A DNA stretch of 64,000 nucleotides from an uncultured Bariatricus sp. (lineage in GTDB: Bacteria; Bacillota; Clostridia; Lachnospirales; Lachnospiraceae): NCBI GenBank assembly GCA_934320645.1, contig CAKRFP010000002.1:62001-126000 (forward strand), given 5' to 3'. A program made the position numbers and the translations under genes. The notes below the pieces were generated by a model. It did not search any database, was not told the origin of the DNA, and saw only the letters and a list, made by a program, of their open reading frames with translations. This document shows, piece by piece, positions 25,570 to 34,116 of the stretch. Numbering within the stretch: the stretch's first letter is position 1; each line of letters starts with the position of its first letter.

Positions 25570-28224
25570 ATGGCTTCAAAGACAACCGGAACAAAGAAAA
25601 ATGCAAAGCAGAGCACCGCGAAAAAGCGGCAGCCTGCAAAGAAGACAACAGCAAAGTCTTCCAAGTCTGCAAAGACGACCAGAAAGAATACAGCATCCAA
25701 AGCTGCACCGCAGGAAGAATCTTTTCTTGCGACGGAGATCCTGGTCTGGGTGACGCTTGCAATCGGAATCCTGCTTACAATCAGTAATTTCGGACTTGCA
25801 GGTGCGTTTGGCAGAAAGATTGCAGCACTGCAGCAGGGAATGCTGGGATGGATGGCTTATGTATTTCCGATCCTTTTATTCTGCGGAGTTGCGTTTGTCG
25901 TTTCCAACAAAGGGAATCGGATCGCTTATATTAAGACAGTGGCAGGCGTTGTACTGCTGGTCCAGTGTTGCGTGTTATTTGAGTTGATTGATGGAAAAGG
26001 CGGCTCGGCAGGAAAAGCGATCGCGGATAAAATGGTGCCGGCGATCGGCAAAGCAGGTACATATGTTGTCGTGATCATTTTGATGGTGATCTGTATCGTC
26101 CTCATCACGGAAAAGTCGATTTTAAAAGGAATGAAGATCGGCGGGGCAAAAGCCTATGACCGTGCCAGAGAAGATATGCAGAAGCGCAAAGAAGAGGCGG
26201 AAGAACGCAAAGCAAGACGGGAAGCTATGCGCGTTGATTATCAGGTAAGTGGTGTTTCCTTTAATTCCACAGTTGGAAGAAAAGAAGAAGCGGCAGGAAG
26301 TACAGAAGATGCAGAAAAGAAGGAAGCAAAGGGAAGCACAGAGAAGAAAGCGACCAGACGCAGCAGAAAAGATATGAACAGTGTGCTCGCAGGTGCGGAA
26401 GAAGCGGCTGCAAAGCATATTTTGGAGCAGACAGGGAAGATCACGCTGGATGATGTTGTGATTAACCGTGCGATGCCTCTTTCGGCTACAGAGCTGATCC
26501 CGGAACCGGAACCAGTAGTTCTTGAACCGGTGAAAGAAAAGCTTCCGAAGTTCTTAAAAGGGGCGATGAAAGAAGCAGAAAAAGAGACGGGACTGAATGA
26601 GGAAATTCAGGCTGACACGGCTGTAGAAAGTCCGTCTGTGGTTTCAACGGAAGAAGGAATAGAAAAGTCCTCTTCCAGAAGTACGAAGGTTAAGGCAGAT
26701 ATTCCAAAAGAAGTAGCTGCTGTTGCAGATACCATTGCAAAGAGTGAAAAGCCGGTGAAAGAGTATCGTTTTCCACCGCTCAGTCTTTTGAAGCACGGAA
26801 GCAAGACGTCCGGAGATTCGGATGCACATCTGCGGGAGACGGCAGCAAAGCTTCAGAAGACACTGCAGACCTTCGGGGTCAATGTTACGATCACCAATAT
26901 CAGCTGCGGACCTTCTGTTACGCGCTATGAACTGCAGCCGGAGATGGGGGTCAAAGTCAGCAAGATTGTAGGACTTGCAGATGATATCAAGCTGAATCTG
27001 GCGGCGGCAGATGTCCGTATTGAAGCGCCGATCCCGGGAAAAGCGGCGGTCGGTATTGAAGTTCCGAACAAAGAGAATACCGCAGTTATGCTACGCGATC
27101 TTCTGGAATCGGATGAGTTTAAGAAGAGTAAATCAAGGATTGCATTTGCAACAGGACGTGACATTTCAGGGAAGGTCGTGGTATCAGATATCGCAAAGAT
27201 GCCGCATCTGCTTGTCGCAGGAGCGACAGGATCCGGTAAATCGGTCTGCATCAACACGATCATTATGAGTATTATTTACAAAGCAAAGCCGGAGGATGTG
27301 AAGCTGATCATGGTGGATCCAAAGGTGGTAGAATTAAGCGTTTACAACGGAATTCCGCATTTGATGATCCCGGTTGTGACGGATCCGAAGAAAGCGGCAG
27401 GTGCGCTGAACTGGGCGGTTGCCGAGATGAACCGGCGCTATCAGCTTTTTGCTGAGTACAATGTCCGTGACCTGAAAGGTTACAATGATAAAGTCGAGAA
27501 CATCAAAGATATTGATGATCCGAATAAAGCACAGAAGCTTCCGCAGATTGTAATCATCGTAGATGAGCTTGCAGATCTGATGATGGTTGCACCTGGAGAA
27601 GTGGAAGAGGCAATCTGCCGTCTGGCGCAGCTTGCGCGTGCGGCAGGGTTGCATCTGGTTCTTGCAACACAGAGACCGTCAGTCAATGTCATTACCGGTC
27701 TGATTAAAGCAAATATGCCGTCAAGAATTGCATTTTCAGTCTCATCCGGTGTGGATTCCAGAACTATCATTGATATGAATGGTGCGGAAAAGCTGCTCGG
27801 AAAGGGTGATATGTTGTTCTATCCGGCAGGTTATCAGAAGCCGGTACGTGTTCAGGGAGCGTTTGTTTCCGATAAGGAAGTGCAGGCTGTGGTAGATTTC
27901 CTGAAAGAGAACAGCGGCGGAGCAGTCTACAGTGAAGAGATCCAGAAGCAGGTGAACAGTAACCAGAATGTATCTGCAGGAGGCGCTTCTTCCGGGGATG
28001 ACAGGGATGTTTACTTTGTAGATGCAGGCAAATTTATTATTGAAAAAGATAAGGCATCGATCGGAATGCTCCAGAGAGTATTCAAGATCGGATTTAACCG
28101 CGCGGCGCGGATCATGGATCAGCTTGCCGAAGCGGGCGTTGTGGGAGAAGAAGAAGGTACCAAACCAAGGAAAGTGCTGATGTCTATGGAACAGTTTGAA
28201 CAGTACATAGAAGAAACAGTTTAA
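25570..28224 (+). CDS. ftsK: DNA translocase FtsK/SpoIIIE
   Basis: An 884-aa membrane-anchored DNA pump that clears chromosomes from the division or sporulation septum. A basic Lys/Ala/Thr-rich N-terminus (about 1-45) is followed by four membrane segments (about 55-190). A variable acidic linker extends to about 395. The RecA-like motor has Walker A GATGSGKSVC near residue 555 and Walker B IVIIVDELADLM. A C-terminal gamma winged helix (about 815-880) reads KOPS/SRS-type sites. AGGGGGAAG precedes ATG 25570. Four TM segments favour the SpoIIIE-type Firmicute protein. Confidence 0.96.
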   Translation: MASKTTGTKKNAKQSTAKKRQPAKKTTAKSSKSAKTTRKNTASKAAPQEESFLATEILVWVTLAIGILLTISNFGLAGAFGRKIAALQQGMLGWMAYVFPILLFCGVAFVVSNKGNRIAYIKTVAGVVLLVQCCVLFELIDGKGGSAGKAIADKMVPAIGKAGTYVVVIILMVICIVLITEKSILKGMKIGGAKAYDRAREDMQKRKEEAEERKARREAMRVDYQVSGVSFNSTVGRKEEAAGSTEDAEKKEAKGSTEKKATRRSRKDMNSVLAGAEEAAAKHILEQTGKITLDDVVINRAMPLSATELIPEPEPVVLEPVKEKLPKFLKGAMKEAEKETGLNEEIQADTAVESPSVVSTEEGIEKSSSRSTKVKADIPKEVAAVADTIAKSEKPVKEYRFPPLSLLKHGSKTSGDSDAHLRETAAKLQKTLQTFGVNVTITNISCGPSVTRYELQPEMGVKVSKIVGLADDIKLNLAAADVRIEAPIPGKAAVGIEVPNKENTAVMLRDLLESDEFKKSKSRIAFATGRDISGKVVVSDIAKMPHLLVAGATGSGKSVCINTIIMSIIYKAKPEDVKLIMVDPKVVELSVYNGIPHLMIPVVTDPKKAAGALNWAVAEMNRRYQLFAEYNVRDLKGYNDKVENIKDIDDPNKAQKLPQIVIIVDELADLMMVAPGEVEEAICRLAQLARAAGLHLVLATQRPSVNVITGLIKANMPSRIAFSVSSGVDSRTIIDMNGAEKLLGKGDMLFYPAGYQKPVRVQGAFVSDKEVQAVVDFLKENSGGAVYSEEIQKQVNSNQNVSAGGASSGDDRDVYFVDAGKFIIEKDKASIGMLQRVFKIGFNRAARIMDQLAEAGVVGEEEGTKPRKVLMSMEQFEQYIEETV

Positions 28225-28254
28225 AACACGCAGGTGAAAAAGGAGGATACGATA

Positions 28255-29922
28255 ATGAAAACAGATATTCAGATTGCACAGGAAGCCAAAATGCACCATA
28301 TTCGTGAGGTTGCCGCAACGATTGGAATTGAAGAGGACGACCTTGAATTTTACGGTAAATATAAGGCAAAGCTGTCAGACGAACTGATGGAAAAAGTAAA
28401 AGACAGACCGGATGGAAAGCTGGTACTTGTCACTGCAATCAATCCGACTCCGGCAGGAGAGGGAAAGACAACGATCACAGTCGGACTTGGAGAGGCGATG
28501 GCAAAGCTCGGTAAAAAAGCACTGATTGCTCTGCGTGAGCCTTCACTTGGACCTTGCTTTGGAATCAAAGGCGGAGCAGCCGGCGGCGGGTATGCACAGG
28601 TTGTACCGATGGAAGACCTGAATCTCCATTTCACCGGAGATTTTCATGCGATCACATCTGCAAATAACCTGCTTGCAGCCCTTCTTGACAACCATATCCA
28701 GCAGGGAAATGCTCTTGGAATCGATCCGAGACAGGTTGTCTGGAAACGTTGTGTAGATATGAATGACCGTGTCCTGCGTAACGTAGTAGTTGGTCTTGGA
28801 AATAAAATGGACGGAATGGTAAGAGAGGACCATTTTGTGATCACAGTTGCATCAGAAATTATGGCAATCTTATGTCTGGCAGATGATCTGGAAGATCTGA
28901 AAAAACGTCTTGGCAGAATCATTGTTGCTTACACCTTCTCAGGGGAAGCGGTTACAGCTGACCAGCTTCACGCAACCGGTGCGATGACAGCCCTGTTAAA
29001 AGATGCGATCAAGCCGAATATCATCCAGACTCTGGAACATACACCGGCACTGGTGCATGGTGGCCCATTTGCGAATATTGCACATGGCTGCAACAGTGTA
29101 CGTGCAACTAAGATGGCACTGAAACTGAGTGATATCACGATCACAGAAGCCGGATTTGGTGCGGACCTTGGCGCAGAGAAGTTCATGGATATCAAATGCC
29201 GTATGGCAGGACTGAAACCGGATGCAGTGGTTTTGGTTGCAACTGTCCGCGCATTAAAATACAACGGCGGCGTACCAAAAGATGAACTGAACAAAGAGAA
29301 CTTGGATGCACTTGCAAAAGGAATCGTAAATCTTGAAAAACATATCGAGAACCTGCAGAAGTTCGGCGTTCCGGTTGTTGTTACACTGAATTCGTTTGTC
29401 AGTGACACCGAAGCAGAATATGAATTTATTCGCAAGTTCTGTGAAGACAGAGGCTGTGAATTTGCCCTTGCAGAAGTATGGGGCAAAGGCGGAGATGGCG
29501 GAAAAGAACTCGCTGAAAAAGTTTTACAGACACTGGAGACAAAGGAAAGCCATTACCATCCGATCTACAGTGATGAACTGTCACTTACAGAGAAGATTGA
29601 GACAATTTGTAAGGAAATTTACGGAGCAAAGGGTGTCGTATATGAACCGGCTGCAAAGAAACAGCTTGCACGTATTGAGTCTCTGGGATTTGGCAGCTTC
29701 CCGGTATGTATGGCAAAGAACCAGTATTCTCTGTCTGATGATGCGAAGCTTCTCGGACGTCCGGAGAACTTTGATATCCATATCCGTGAAGTTTATGTAA
29801 ATGCGGGAGCTGGATTTGTGGTTGCTCTTACCGGAGCAGTCATGACCATGCCAGGACTTCCAAAAGTACCTGCAGCAAATGGAATTGATGTGGAAGACGG
29901 TAAGATTACCGGATTATTCTAA
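28255..29922 (+). CDS. fhs: Formate-tetrahydrofolate ligase
   Basis: A 555-aa enzyme making 10-formyl-THF from formate, THF and ATP, for purine synthesis and the methyl branch of the Wood-Ljungdahl pathway. The P-loop-like TPAGEGKTTITVGL lies at about residue 65, and the family signature REPSLGPCFGIKGGAAGGGY follows. Length is typical. An in-frame ATG at 28234 exists, but AGGAGGA at 28240-28246 sets ATG 28255. Other acetogenesis genes are not in the window, so a one-carbon supply role is the safe reading. Confidence 0.97.
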   Translation: MKTDIQIAQEAKMHHIREVAATIGIEEDDLEFYGKYKAKLSDELMEKVKDRPDGKLVLVTAINPTPAGEGKTTITVGLGEAMAKLGKKALIALREPSLGPCFGIKGGAAGGGYAQVVPMEDLNLHFTGDFHAITSANNLLAALLDNHIQQGNALGIDPRQVVWKRCVDMNDRVLRNVVVGLGNKMDGMVREDHFVITVASEIMAILCLADDLEDLKKRLGRIIVAYTFSGEAVTADQLHATGAMTALLKDAIKPNIIQTLEHTPALVHGGPFANIAHGCNSVRATKMALKLSDITITEAGFGADLGAEKFMDIKCRMAGLKPDAVVLVATVRALKYNGGVPKDELNKENLDALAKGIVNLEKHIENLQKFGVPVVVTLNSFVSDTEAEYEFIRKFCEDRGCEFALAEVWGKGGDGGKELAEKVLQTLETKESHYHPIYSDELSLTEKIETICKEIYGAKGVVYEPAAKKQLARIESLGFGSFPVCMAKNQYSLSDDAKLLGRPENFDIHIREVYVNAGAGFVVALTGAVMTMPGLPKVPAANGIDVEDGKITGLF

Positions 29923-29955
29923 AAGAAGTATGATACAAGAAGGAGACGAAAGACA

Positions 29956-31323
29956 ATGAAATGTATGCACTGTGGAGCAAATCTGCCGGAAGATCAGCTG
30001 ATCTGTCCGAGATGCGGCAGGGAAATACAGATCGTGCCTGATTATAATCCACTTGATGACATGCTGACCGCCCAGTTAAAAGGGGGCATCACGCAGACCA
30101 TGTCACTTCATTTAGAAGAACAAGAACGCCAGACGGGATATACCGGTGCAGAAAATACCGGATATAGAGGAAGTGCCGGAGAAGAGACAAGATATGTAGG
30201 GGATTCAGGAAGGGCTTATCAGCCGGGAGCAAGATCCACCACATCCGACCACAGAAGAAGATCGGAGACCGGAAGAAATGATACCAGGTATATAAATGAC
30301 CGGGCAGTCAGAGAAAAGAATGCACAGGAACAGGCGCGGCGGGTTGCCGAAGAAGAACGGCGAATGCGGCGTATCCGAGCAGAAAAGAGAAAAGAACGCG
30401 CCAGAAAGAAGCGGAGAAAGATGCTACTTACGATAGTGGGAGTTTGTGCTCTTCTTGCTGTACTGATCTACGTATTTTATCAGAATTCCTATACGGGAAA
30501 GGTGAAGAAAGGCTATCGCCTTCTGGCAGCTTCAGAATACGAAAATGCACTTACGGTATTTGAAAAAGCTGCATCGGGAAGCCCGAAGAAAGCAGAAGCA
30601 TATACCGGTATTTCAAAAGTCTATATTGCGGAAGATGATCTGGATCAGGCGGAAGCCGTTTTTACAGATCAGATTGCAAAGCAGTCCGGAAATGCAGAAA
30701 TTTACCGTGCAGCGGTGGAATTTTACATTGATACCAATCAGCAGGAGAAAGTGTCACCGCTTCTGAACGCATGTACCAGTGATGCTGTCCTGGATACACT
30801 GACGGAGTATATATCCGGAGAACCAAAGTTCAGTCTGGATGAGACGGAAACCTATGACGAAGTACAGGCTCTGGAATTGACTGGAAAAGGGAAAGCAATC
30901 TACTATACAACCGATGGTTCAGAACCGACGACTTCAAGTACAAAATATACCGGACCGATCAAGATCGGTGAAGGTGAGACGGTAGTAAAAGCAATTTCTG
31001 TTAACAAAAAAGGAATTCCAAGTCTGACGGAAAGTAAGACTTACAAAGTGGAATTCCCGATTGCCGATGCACCGGCAGTTACTCCGTCAACCGGTCAGTA
31101 TACCAGTGAACAGTGGATCAGTGTAGATGTACCGGAAAAGTACACCGCATATTATACAACCGATGGGTCAGACCCGGATCCGGAGAATAATTCTGCAACG
31201 CAGGAATATACGGAACCGATTAAAATGCCGTCAGGAAGCACGATTTTCAGTTTTGCCCTGCAGGATCAAAAGGGCAGATTAAGTGATATTACAAGACGAA
31301 ATTATGAACTGAATACAGATTAG
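29956..31323 (+). CDS. Zinc-ribbon/TPR membrane protein with chitobiase-type C-terminal repeats
   Basis: A 455-aa protein with an unusual order of parts. An N-terminal zinc ribbon (CMHCGANLPEDQLICPRCG) is followed by a disordered charged region and a basic coiled segment (about 115-155). One membrane helix (MLLTIVGVCALLAVLIYVFY, about 157-176) comes next, then TPR-like repeats (about 185-285) and two CHB_HEX_C-type modules (each with YYTTDGS, about 310 and 400). The likely topology is zinc ribbon inside, TPR and beta modules outside. It may scaffold a cell-surface complex; no catalytic residues are seen. Such 'zinc-ribbon plus chitobiase C' proteins recur in Lachnospiraceae. Confidence 0.8.
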   Translation: MKCMHCGANLPEDQLICPRCGREIQIVPDYNPLDDMLTAQLKGGITQTMSLHLEEQERQTGYTGAENTGYRGSAGEETRYVGDSGRAYQPGARSTTSDHRRRSETGRNDTRYINDRAVREKNAQEQARRVAEEERRMRRIRAEKRKERARKKRRKMLLTIVGVCALLAVLIYVFYQNSYTGKVKKGYRLLAASEYENALTVFEKAASGSPKKAEAYTGISKVYIAEDDLDQAEAVFTDQIAKQSGNAEIYRAAVEFYIDTNQQEKVSPLLNACTSDAVLDTLTEYISGEPKFSLDETETYDEVQALELTGKGKAIYYTTDGSEPTTSSTKYTGPIKIGEGETVVKAISVNKKGIPSLTESKTYKVEFPIADAPAVTPSTGQYTSEQWISVDVPEKYTAYYTTDGSDPDPENNSATQEYTEPIKMPSGSTIFSFALQDQKGRLSDITRRNYELNTD

Positions 31324-31337
31324 AATCAGATGATGGA

Positions 31338-31396
31338 AAGAGAGTATGCGAGAAACTCCTGTAAAAATGGGAGGGAAAAGCATACTCTCTTTTTTA
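31338..31396 (+). terminator. Terminator after the zinc-ribbon/TPR gene
   Basis: AAGAGAGTATGC at 31338-31349 pairs with 31380-31391, an inner CTCC/GGAG stem lies within, and a T-run follows. Confidence 0.85.
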
Positions 31397-31645
31397 AAAA
31401 TATAAGTAAGCAAAAAGAGATTCACCGGATCTGGCGAACATGTCTGAAAATGTTGCGGGACAGAAGTACAAAGCAGGAGGATTTTTGACAGGAAAACAAA
31501 AAACAAGAACAGAATGTAAAGAATTTGTGTATAAAATGTGAAATATATCACAAAATAAATATTTTGAGAATAGCAAAAATACAATATAGCTTATGAAAAG
31601 TGTATAATTGTACGCAAATAAATACAATCTATTTGTAGTAAAATG
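31397..31645. other. AT-rich gap with nothing recognised
   Basis: Between the terminator ending at 31396 and the adh promoter at 31646 the DNA is AT-rich with no credible coding frame or stable hairpin. It may hold upstream regulatory sites for the alcohol dehydrogenase. Confidence 0.4.
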
Positions 31646-31674
31646 TTGCAAAATAAAGTAAAGTAAGATATAAT
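31646..31674 (+). promoter_or_regulatory. Promoter of the alcohol dehydrogenase gene
   Basis: TTGCAA at 31646-31651, 17-base spacer, TATAAT at 31669-31674. Confidence 0.8.
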
Positions 31675-31678
31675 AAGT

Positions 31679-31696
31679 TTGTCAAAAAGATAACAT
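31679..31696. promoter_or_regulatory. Rex-like operator at the adh transcription start
   Basis: TTGTCAAAAAGATAACAT matches the Rex consensus TTGTTAAnnnnTTAACAA at 11 of 14 defined positions. It begins 5 bases after the -10 box, so bound Rex would block initiation. Rex is encoded at 17967 in this window. Confidence 0.7.
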
Positions 31697-31724
31697 ACTT
31701 TAAGGGCAAAAGGAGTGTTTGAAT

Positions 31725-32906
31725 ATGAGCAGATTTACATTACCAAGAGACGTATATCATGGAAAAGGATGTCTTGAAGAACTGAAGAACCTCAAAGGAA
31801 AGAAAGCAATCTTAGTTGTTGGTGGCGGCTCTATGAAGCGTCAGGGATTTCTGGACAGAGCAGAGAACTATCTGAAAGAAGCCGGAATGGAAGTGAAGCT
31901 TTTTGAAGGTGTAGAACCGGATCCGTCCGTTGAGACTGTTATGAAAGGTGCAGCAGTTATGCAGGAATTCCAGCCAGACTGGATCGTGGCAATGGGTGGT
32001 GGATCACCGATCGATGCAGCAAAGGCAATGTGGGCATTCTACGAATATCCGGATGTTACATTTGAAGATCTCTGTATTCCGTTCAATTTCCCGGAACTGA
32101 GAACAAAAGCCAAATTTGCTGCAATTCCGTCTACGTCAGGAACAGCAACAGAAGTAACCGCATTTTCCGTTATCACAAACTATCAGACCGGAGTAAAATA
32201 CCCGCTTGCCGATTTTAATATTACACCGGACGTAGCAATCGTTGATCCGGATCTTGTTATGGGACTCCCGGTAAAACAGGTTGCATACACAGGTATGGAT
32301 GCGCTGACACATGCGATTGAAGCGTATGTATCTACCCTGAACTGTCCATTCACTGATCCGCTTGCACTGCAGGCAATCGAGATGGTTCTGGATTACCTTC
32401 CGGCATCTTACAAATGCGATATGGTTGCAAGAGAACAGATGCACTATGCACAGTGCCTTGCAGGAATGGCATTTTCCAACGCACTTCTTGGAATTGTACA
32501 TTCTATGGCGCATAAGACAGGTGCTGCATTCTCAACCGGACACATTCCGCACGGATGCGCAAATGCGATCTATCTTCCATATGTAATCAAATACAATGCA
32601 AAAGATCCGGTTGCTGCAAAACGATACGCAGAAATCGCACGCAGAATGGGACTTCCGGGAACATCTGAGAAAGCCCTGATCAACAGCCTGTGTGCAAAGA
32701 TCGATGCATTCAATGTAGAACTTAATATTCCAAAGACATTGAAAGACTTTGGTATTGATGAGACAGAATTCAAAGAAAAAGTTGCCAAGATCTCAGAACT
32801 TGCAGTTGGTGATGCATGTACAGGATCCAACCCACGTCCGATTGATCCGGCAAACATGGAAAAACTGTTCAACTGTACATATTATGGAACAGAAGTAGAT
32901 TTCTAA
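31725..32906 (+). CDS. Iron-containing alcohol dehydrogenase (butanol/ethanol type)
   Basis: A 393-aa group III alcohol dehydrogenase that reduces aldehydes with NAD(P)H in fermentation. The nucleotide-binding GGGS (VVGGGSMKRQG; AMGGGSPIDAAKA) is at about residues 35-100. Metal ligands are in the D...H...H...H pattern: DALTHAIEAY, then HSMAHKTGAAF and HIPHG. ATG 31725 follows AGGAG at 31711. It is monocistronic with its own terminator. The Rex-like operator suggests induction at high NADH, fitting a role in NAD+ regeneration. The exact substrate cannot be read from sequence. Confidence 0.93.
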   Translation: MSRFTLPRDVYHGKGCLEELKNLKGKKAILVVGGGSMKRQGFLDRAENYLKEAGMEVKLFEGVEPDPSVETVMKGAAVMQEFQPDWIVAMGGGSPIDAAKAMWAFYEYPDVTFEDLCIPFNFPELRTKAKFAAIPSTSGTATEVTAFSVITNYQTGVKYPLADFNITPDVAIVDPDLVMGLPVKQVAYTGMDALTHAIEAYVSTLNCPFTDPLALQAIEMVLDYLPASYKCDMVAREQMHYAQCLAGMAFSNALLGIVHSMAHKTGAAFSTGHIPHGCANAIYLPYVIKYNAKDPVAAKRYAEIARRMGLPGTSEKALINSLCAKIDAFNVELNIPKTLKDFGIDETEFKEKVAKISELAVGDACTGSNPRPIDPANMEKLFNCTYYGTEVDF

Positions 32907-32926
32907 AGATGTGAAATACATTTTTG

Positions 32927-32971
32927 ACAGAGACAGACGGATCCGCAATAAGAGCCGTCTGTCTCTGTTTT
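32927..32971 (+). terminator. adh terminator
   Basis: ACAGAGACAGACGG at about 32927-32940 pairs with CCGTCTGTCTCTGT at 32955-32968, followed by TTT. Confidence 0.85.
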
Positions 32972-33168
32972 ATTAGACGGAAAAGCCAAAAAGAATATTC
33001 CGGTAAACAAAGACACTGTGTGCCAGGACATCTTCATTTTTATAGGTGGTTAAAATGCCGGACAGAAGAATTTTGGCAGATTTATAGAAGATGTATTGGC
33101 ACTTATAGATAAAAAAGATGGTCATATTTATAAGATAAATAAATTTTTAACAAATTAAAAAGAAATAC
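32972..33168. other. Intergenic stretch before nfnA
   Basis: No credible gene. An AT-rich part at 33125-33155 includes TTAACAA, half of a Rex site, but the other half is poor (4 of 7), so no operator is claimed. Confidence 0.35.
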
Positions 33169-33197
33169 TTGCTATTTAGGCGGCAATAATTTATCAT
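33169..33197 (+). promoter_or_regulatory. nfnAB promoter
   Basis: TTGCTA at 33169-33174, 17-base spacer, TATCAT at 33192-33197, followed by TTTAGGAGG before the start at 33229. Confidence 0.65.
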
Positions 33198-33228
33198 AAA
33201 GAGAGTAAATATTTTAGGAGGCAATGCA

Positions 33229-34116
33229 ATGTACAAGATAAGAAAAGCTGAAAAACTGGCTGATAAGATTTATCTTATGGATGTAGAAGCACCACGTGTG
33301 GCAAAGCACTGTGAGCCAGGACAGTTCGTAATTGTCAAGATGGATGACAAGGGGGAAAGAATTCCGCTGACAATCTGCGATTATGACAGAGAAGAAGGAA
33401 CAATTACCATCGTATTCCAGACAGTAGGAGCATCTACTGAGAAGATGGCGAACTTAAAAGCAGGAGACTCTTTCAGAGATTTCACAGGACCGCTCGGATG
33501 TCCATCTGAACTGATTTCAGAAGACATCGAAAGCCTTAAGAATAAGAAGATCTTATTCGTAGCCGGTGGTGTTGGTGCAGCACCTGTATATCCACAGGTA
33601 AAATGGATGCACGCTCACGGAATCGATGTAGACGTTATCGTAGGTTCCAAGACAAAAGATATGCTGATTCTTGAAAAAGAGATGGAAGCAGTTGCAGGAA
33701 ACTACTACCCATGTACAGATGATGGTACATACGGACATGCAGGTATGGTAACAACCAAGATTGAAGCACTTGTAGCAGAGGGCAACAAGTACGATGTCTG
33801 TGTAGCAATCGGACCGATGATCATGATGAAATTCGTATGTCTGCTCACAAAAAAACTCGAAATCCCGACTATCGTCAGCATGAACCCGATCATGGTAGAC
33901 GGAACAGGTATGTGTGGTGCATGTCGTCTCCACGTAGGTGATGAGATCAAATTCGCATGCGTAGACGGACCGGAATTCGACGGACATCTCGTTAACTTTG
34001 ATGAAGCAATGAAGAGACAGCAGATGTATAAGACTCAGGAAGGCAGAGCTATGCTGAAATTACAGGAAGGTGACACACATCACGGTGGATGCGGTCATTG
34101 CGGAGGTGACGAATAA
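33229..34116 (+). CDS. nfnA: NfnA: NADH-dependent ferredoxin:NADP+ oxidoreductase, small subunit
   Basis: A 295-aa FAD/NAD(H)-binding ferredoxin-reductase-fold subunit. FAD-binding RIPLTICDYD lies near residue 45, NAD-binding VAGGVGAAPVYPQ near 110, and the [2Fe-2S] cluster loop is DGTGMCGACRLHVGDEIKFA near 225, with a further Cys after. With the next gene it forms the electron-bifurcating transhydrogenase NfnAB, which couples NADH and reduced ferredoxin to NADPH formation. The C-terminus is an odd Gly/His/Cys tail (THHGGCGHCGGDE). Homologous subunits have also been called sulfide dehydrogenase or GltD-like, but the pairing supports Nfn. Confidence 0.9.
   Translation: MYKIRKAEKLADKIYLMDVEAPRVAKHCEPGQFVIVKMDDKGERIPLTICDYDREEGTITIVFQTVGASTEKMANLKAGDSFRDFTGPLGCPSELISEDIESLKNKKILFVAGGVGAAPVYPQVKWMHAHGIDVDVIVGSKTKDMLILEKEMEAVAGNYYPCTDDGTYGHAGMVTTKIEALVAEGNKYDVCVAIGPMIMMKFVCLLTKKLEIPTIVSMNPIMVDGTGMCGACRLHVGDEIKFACVDGPEFDGHLVNFDEAMKRQQMYKTQEGRAMLKLQEGDTHHGGCGHCGGDE

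Noticed and set aside
25455..25787. 110-codon frame between tepA and ftsK, possible ylzJ equivalent
   Set aside because: No ribosome binding site, most of it overlaps ftsK in another frame, and the sequence does not resemble YlzJ beyond its position.
32924..33112. 62-codon frame after the alcohol dehydrogenase
   Set aside because: It begins inside the adh terminator, lacks a ribosome binding site and has unlikely composition.
33137..33155. Rex site upstream of nfnAB
   Set aside because: Only one half-site (TTAACAA) matches; the other half matches 4 of 7 positions, which AT-rich DNA gives by chance.
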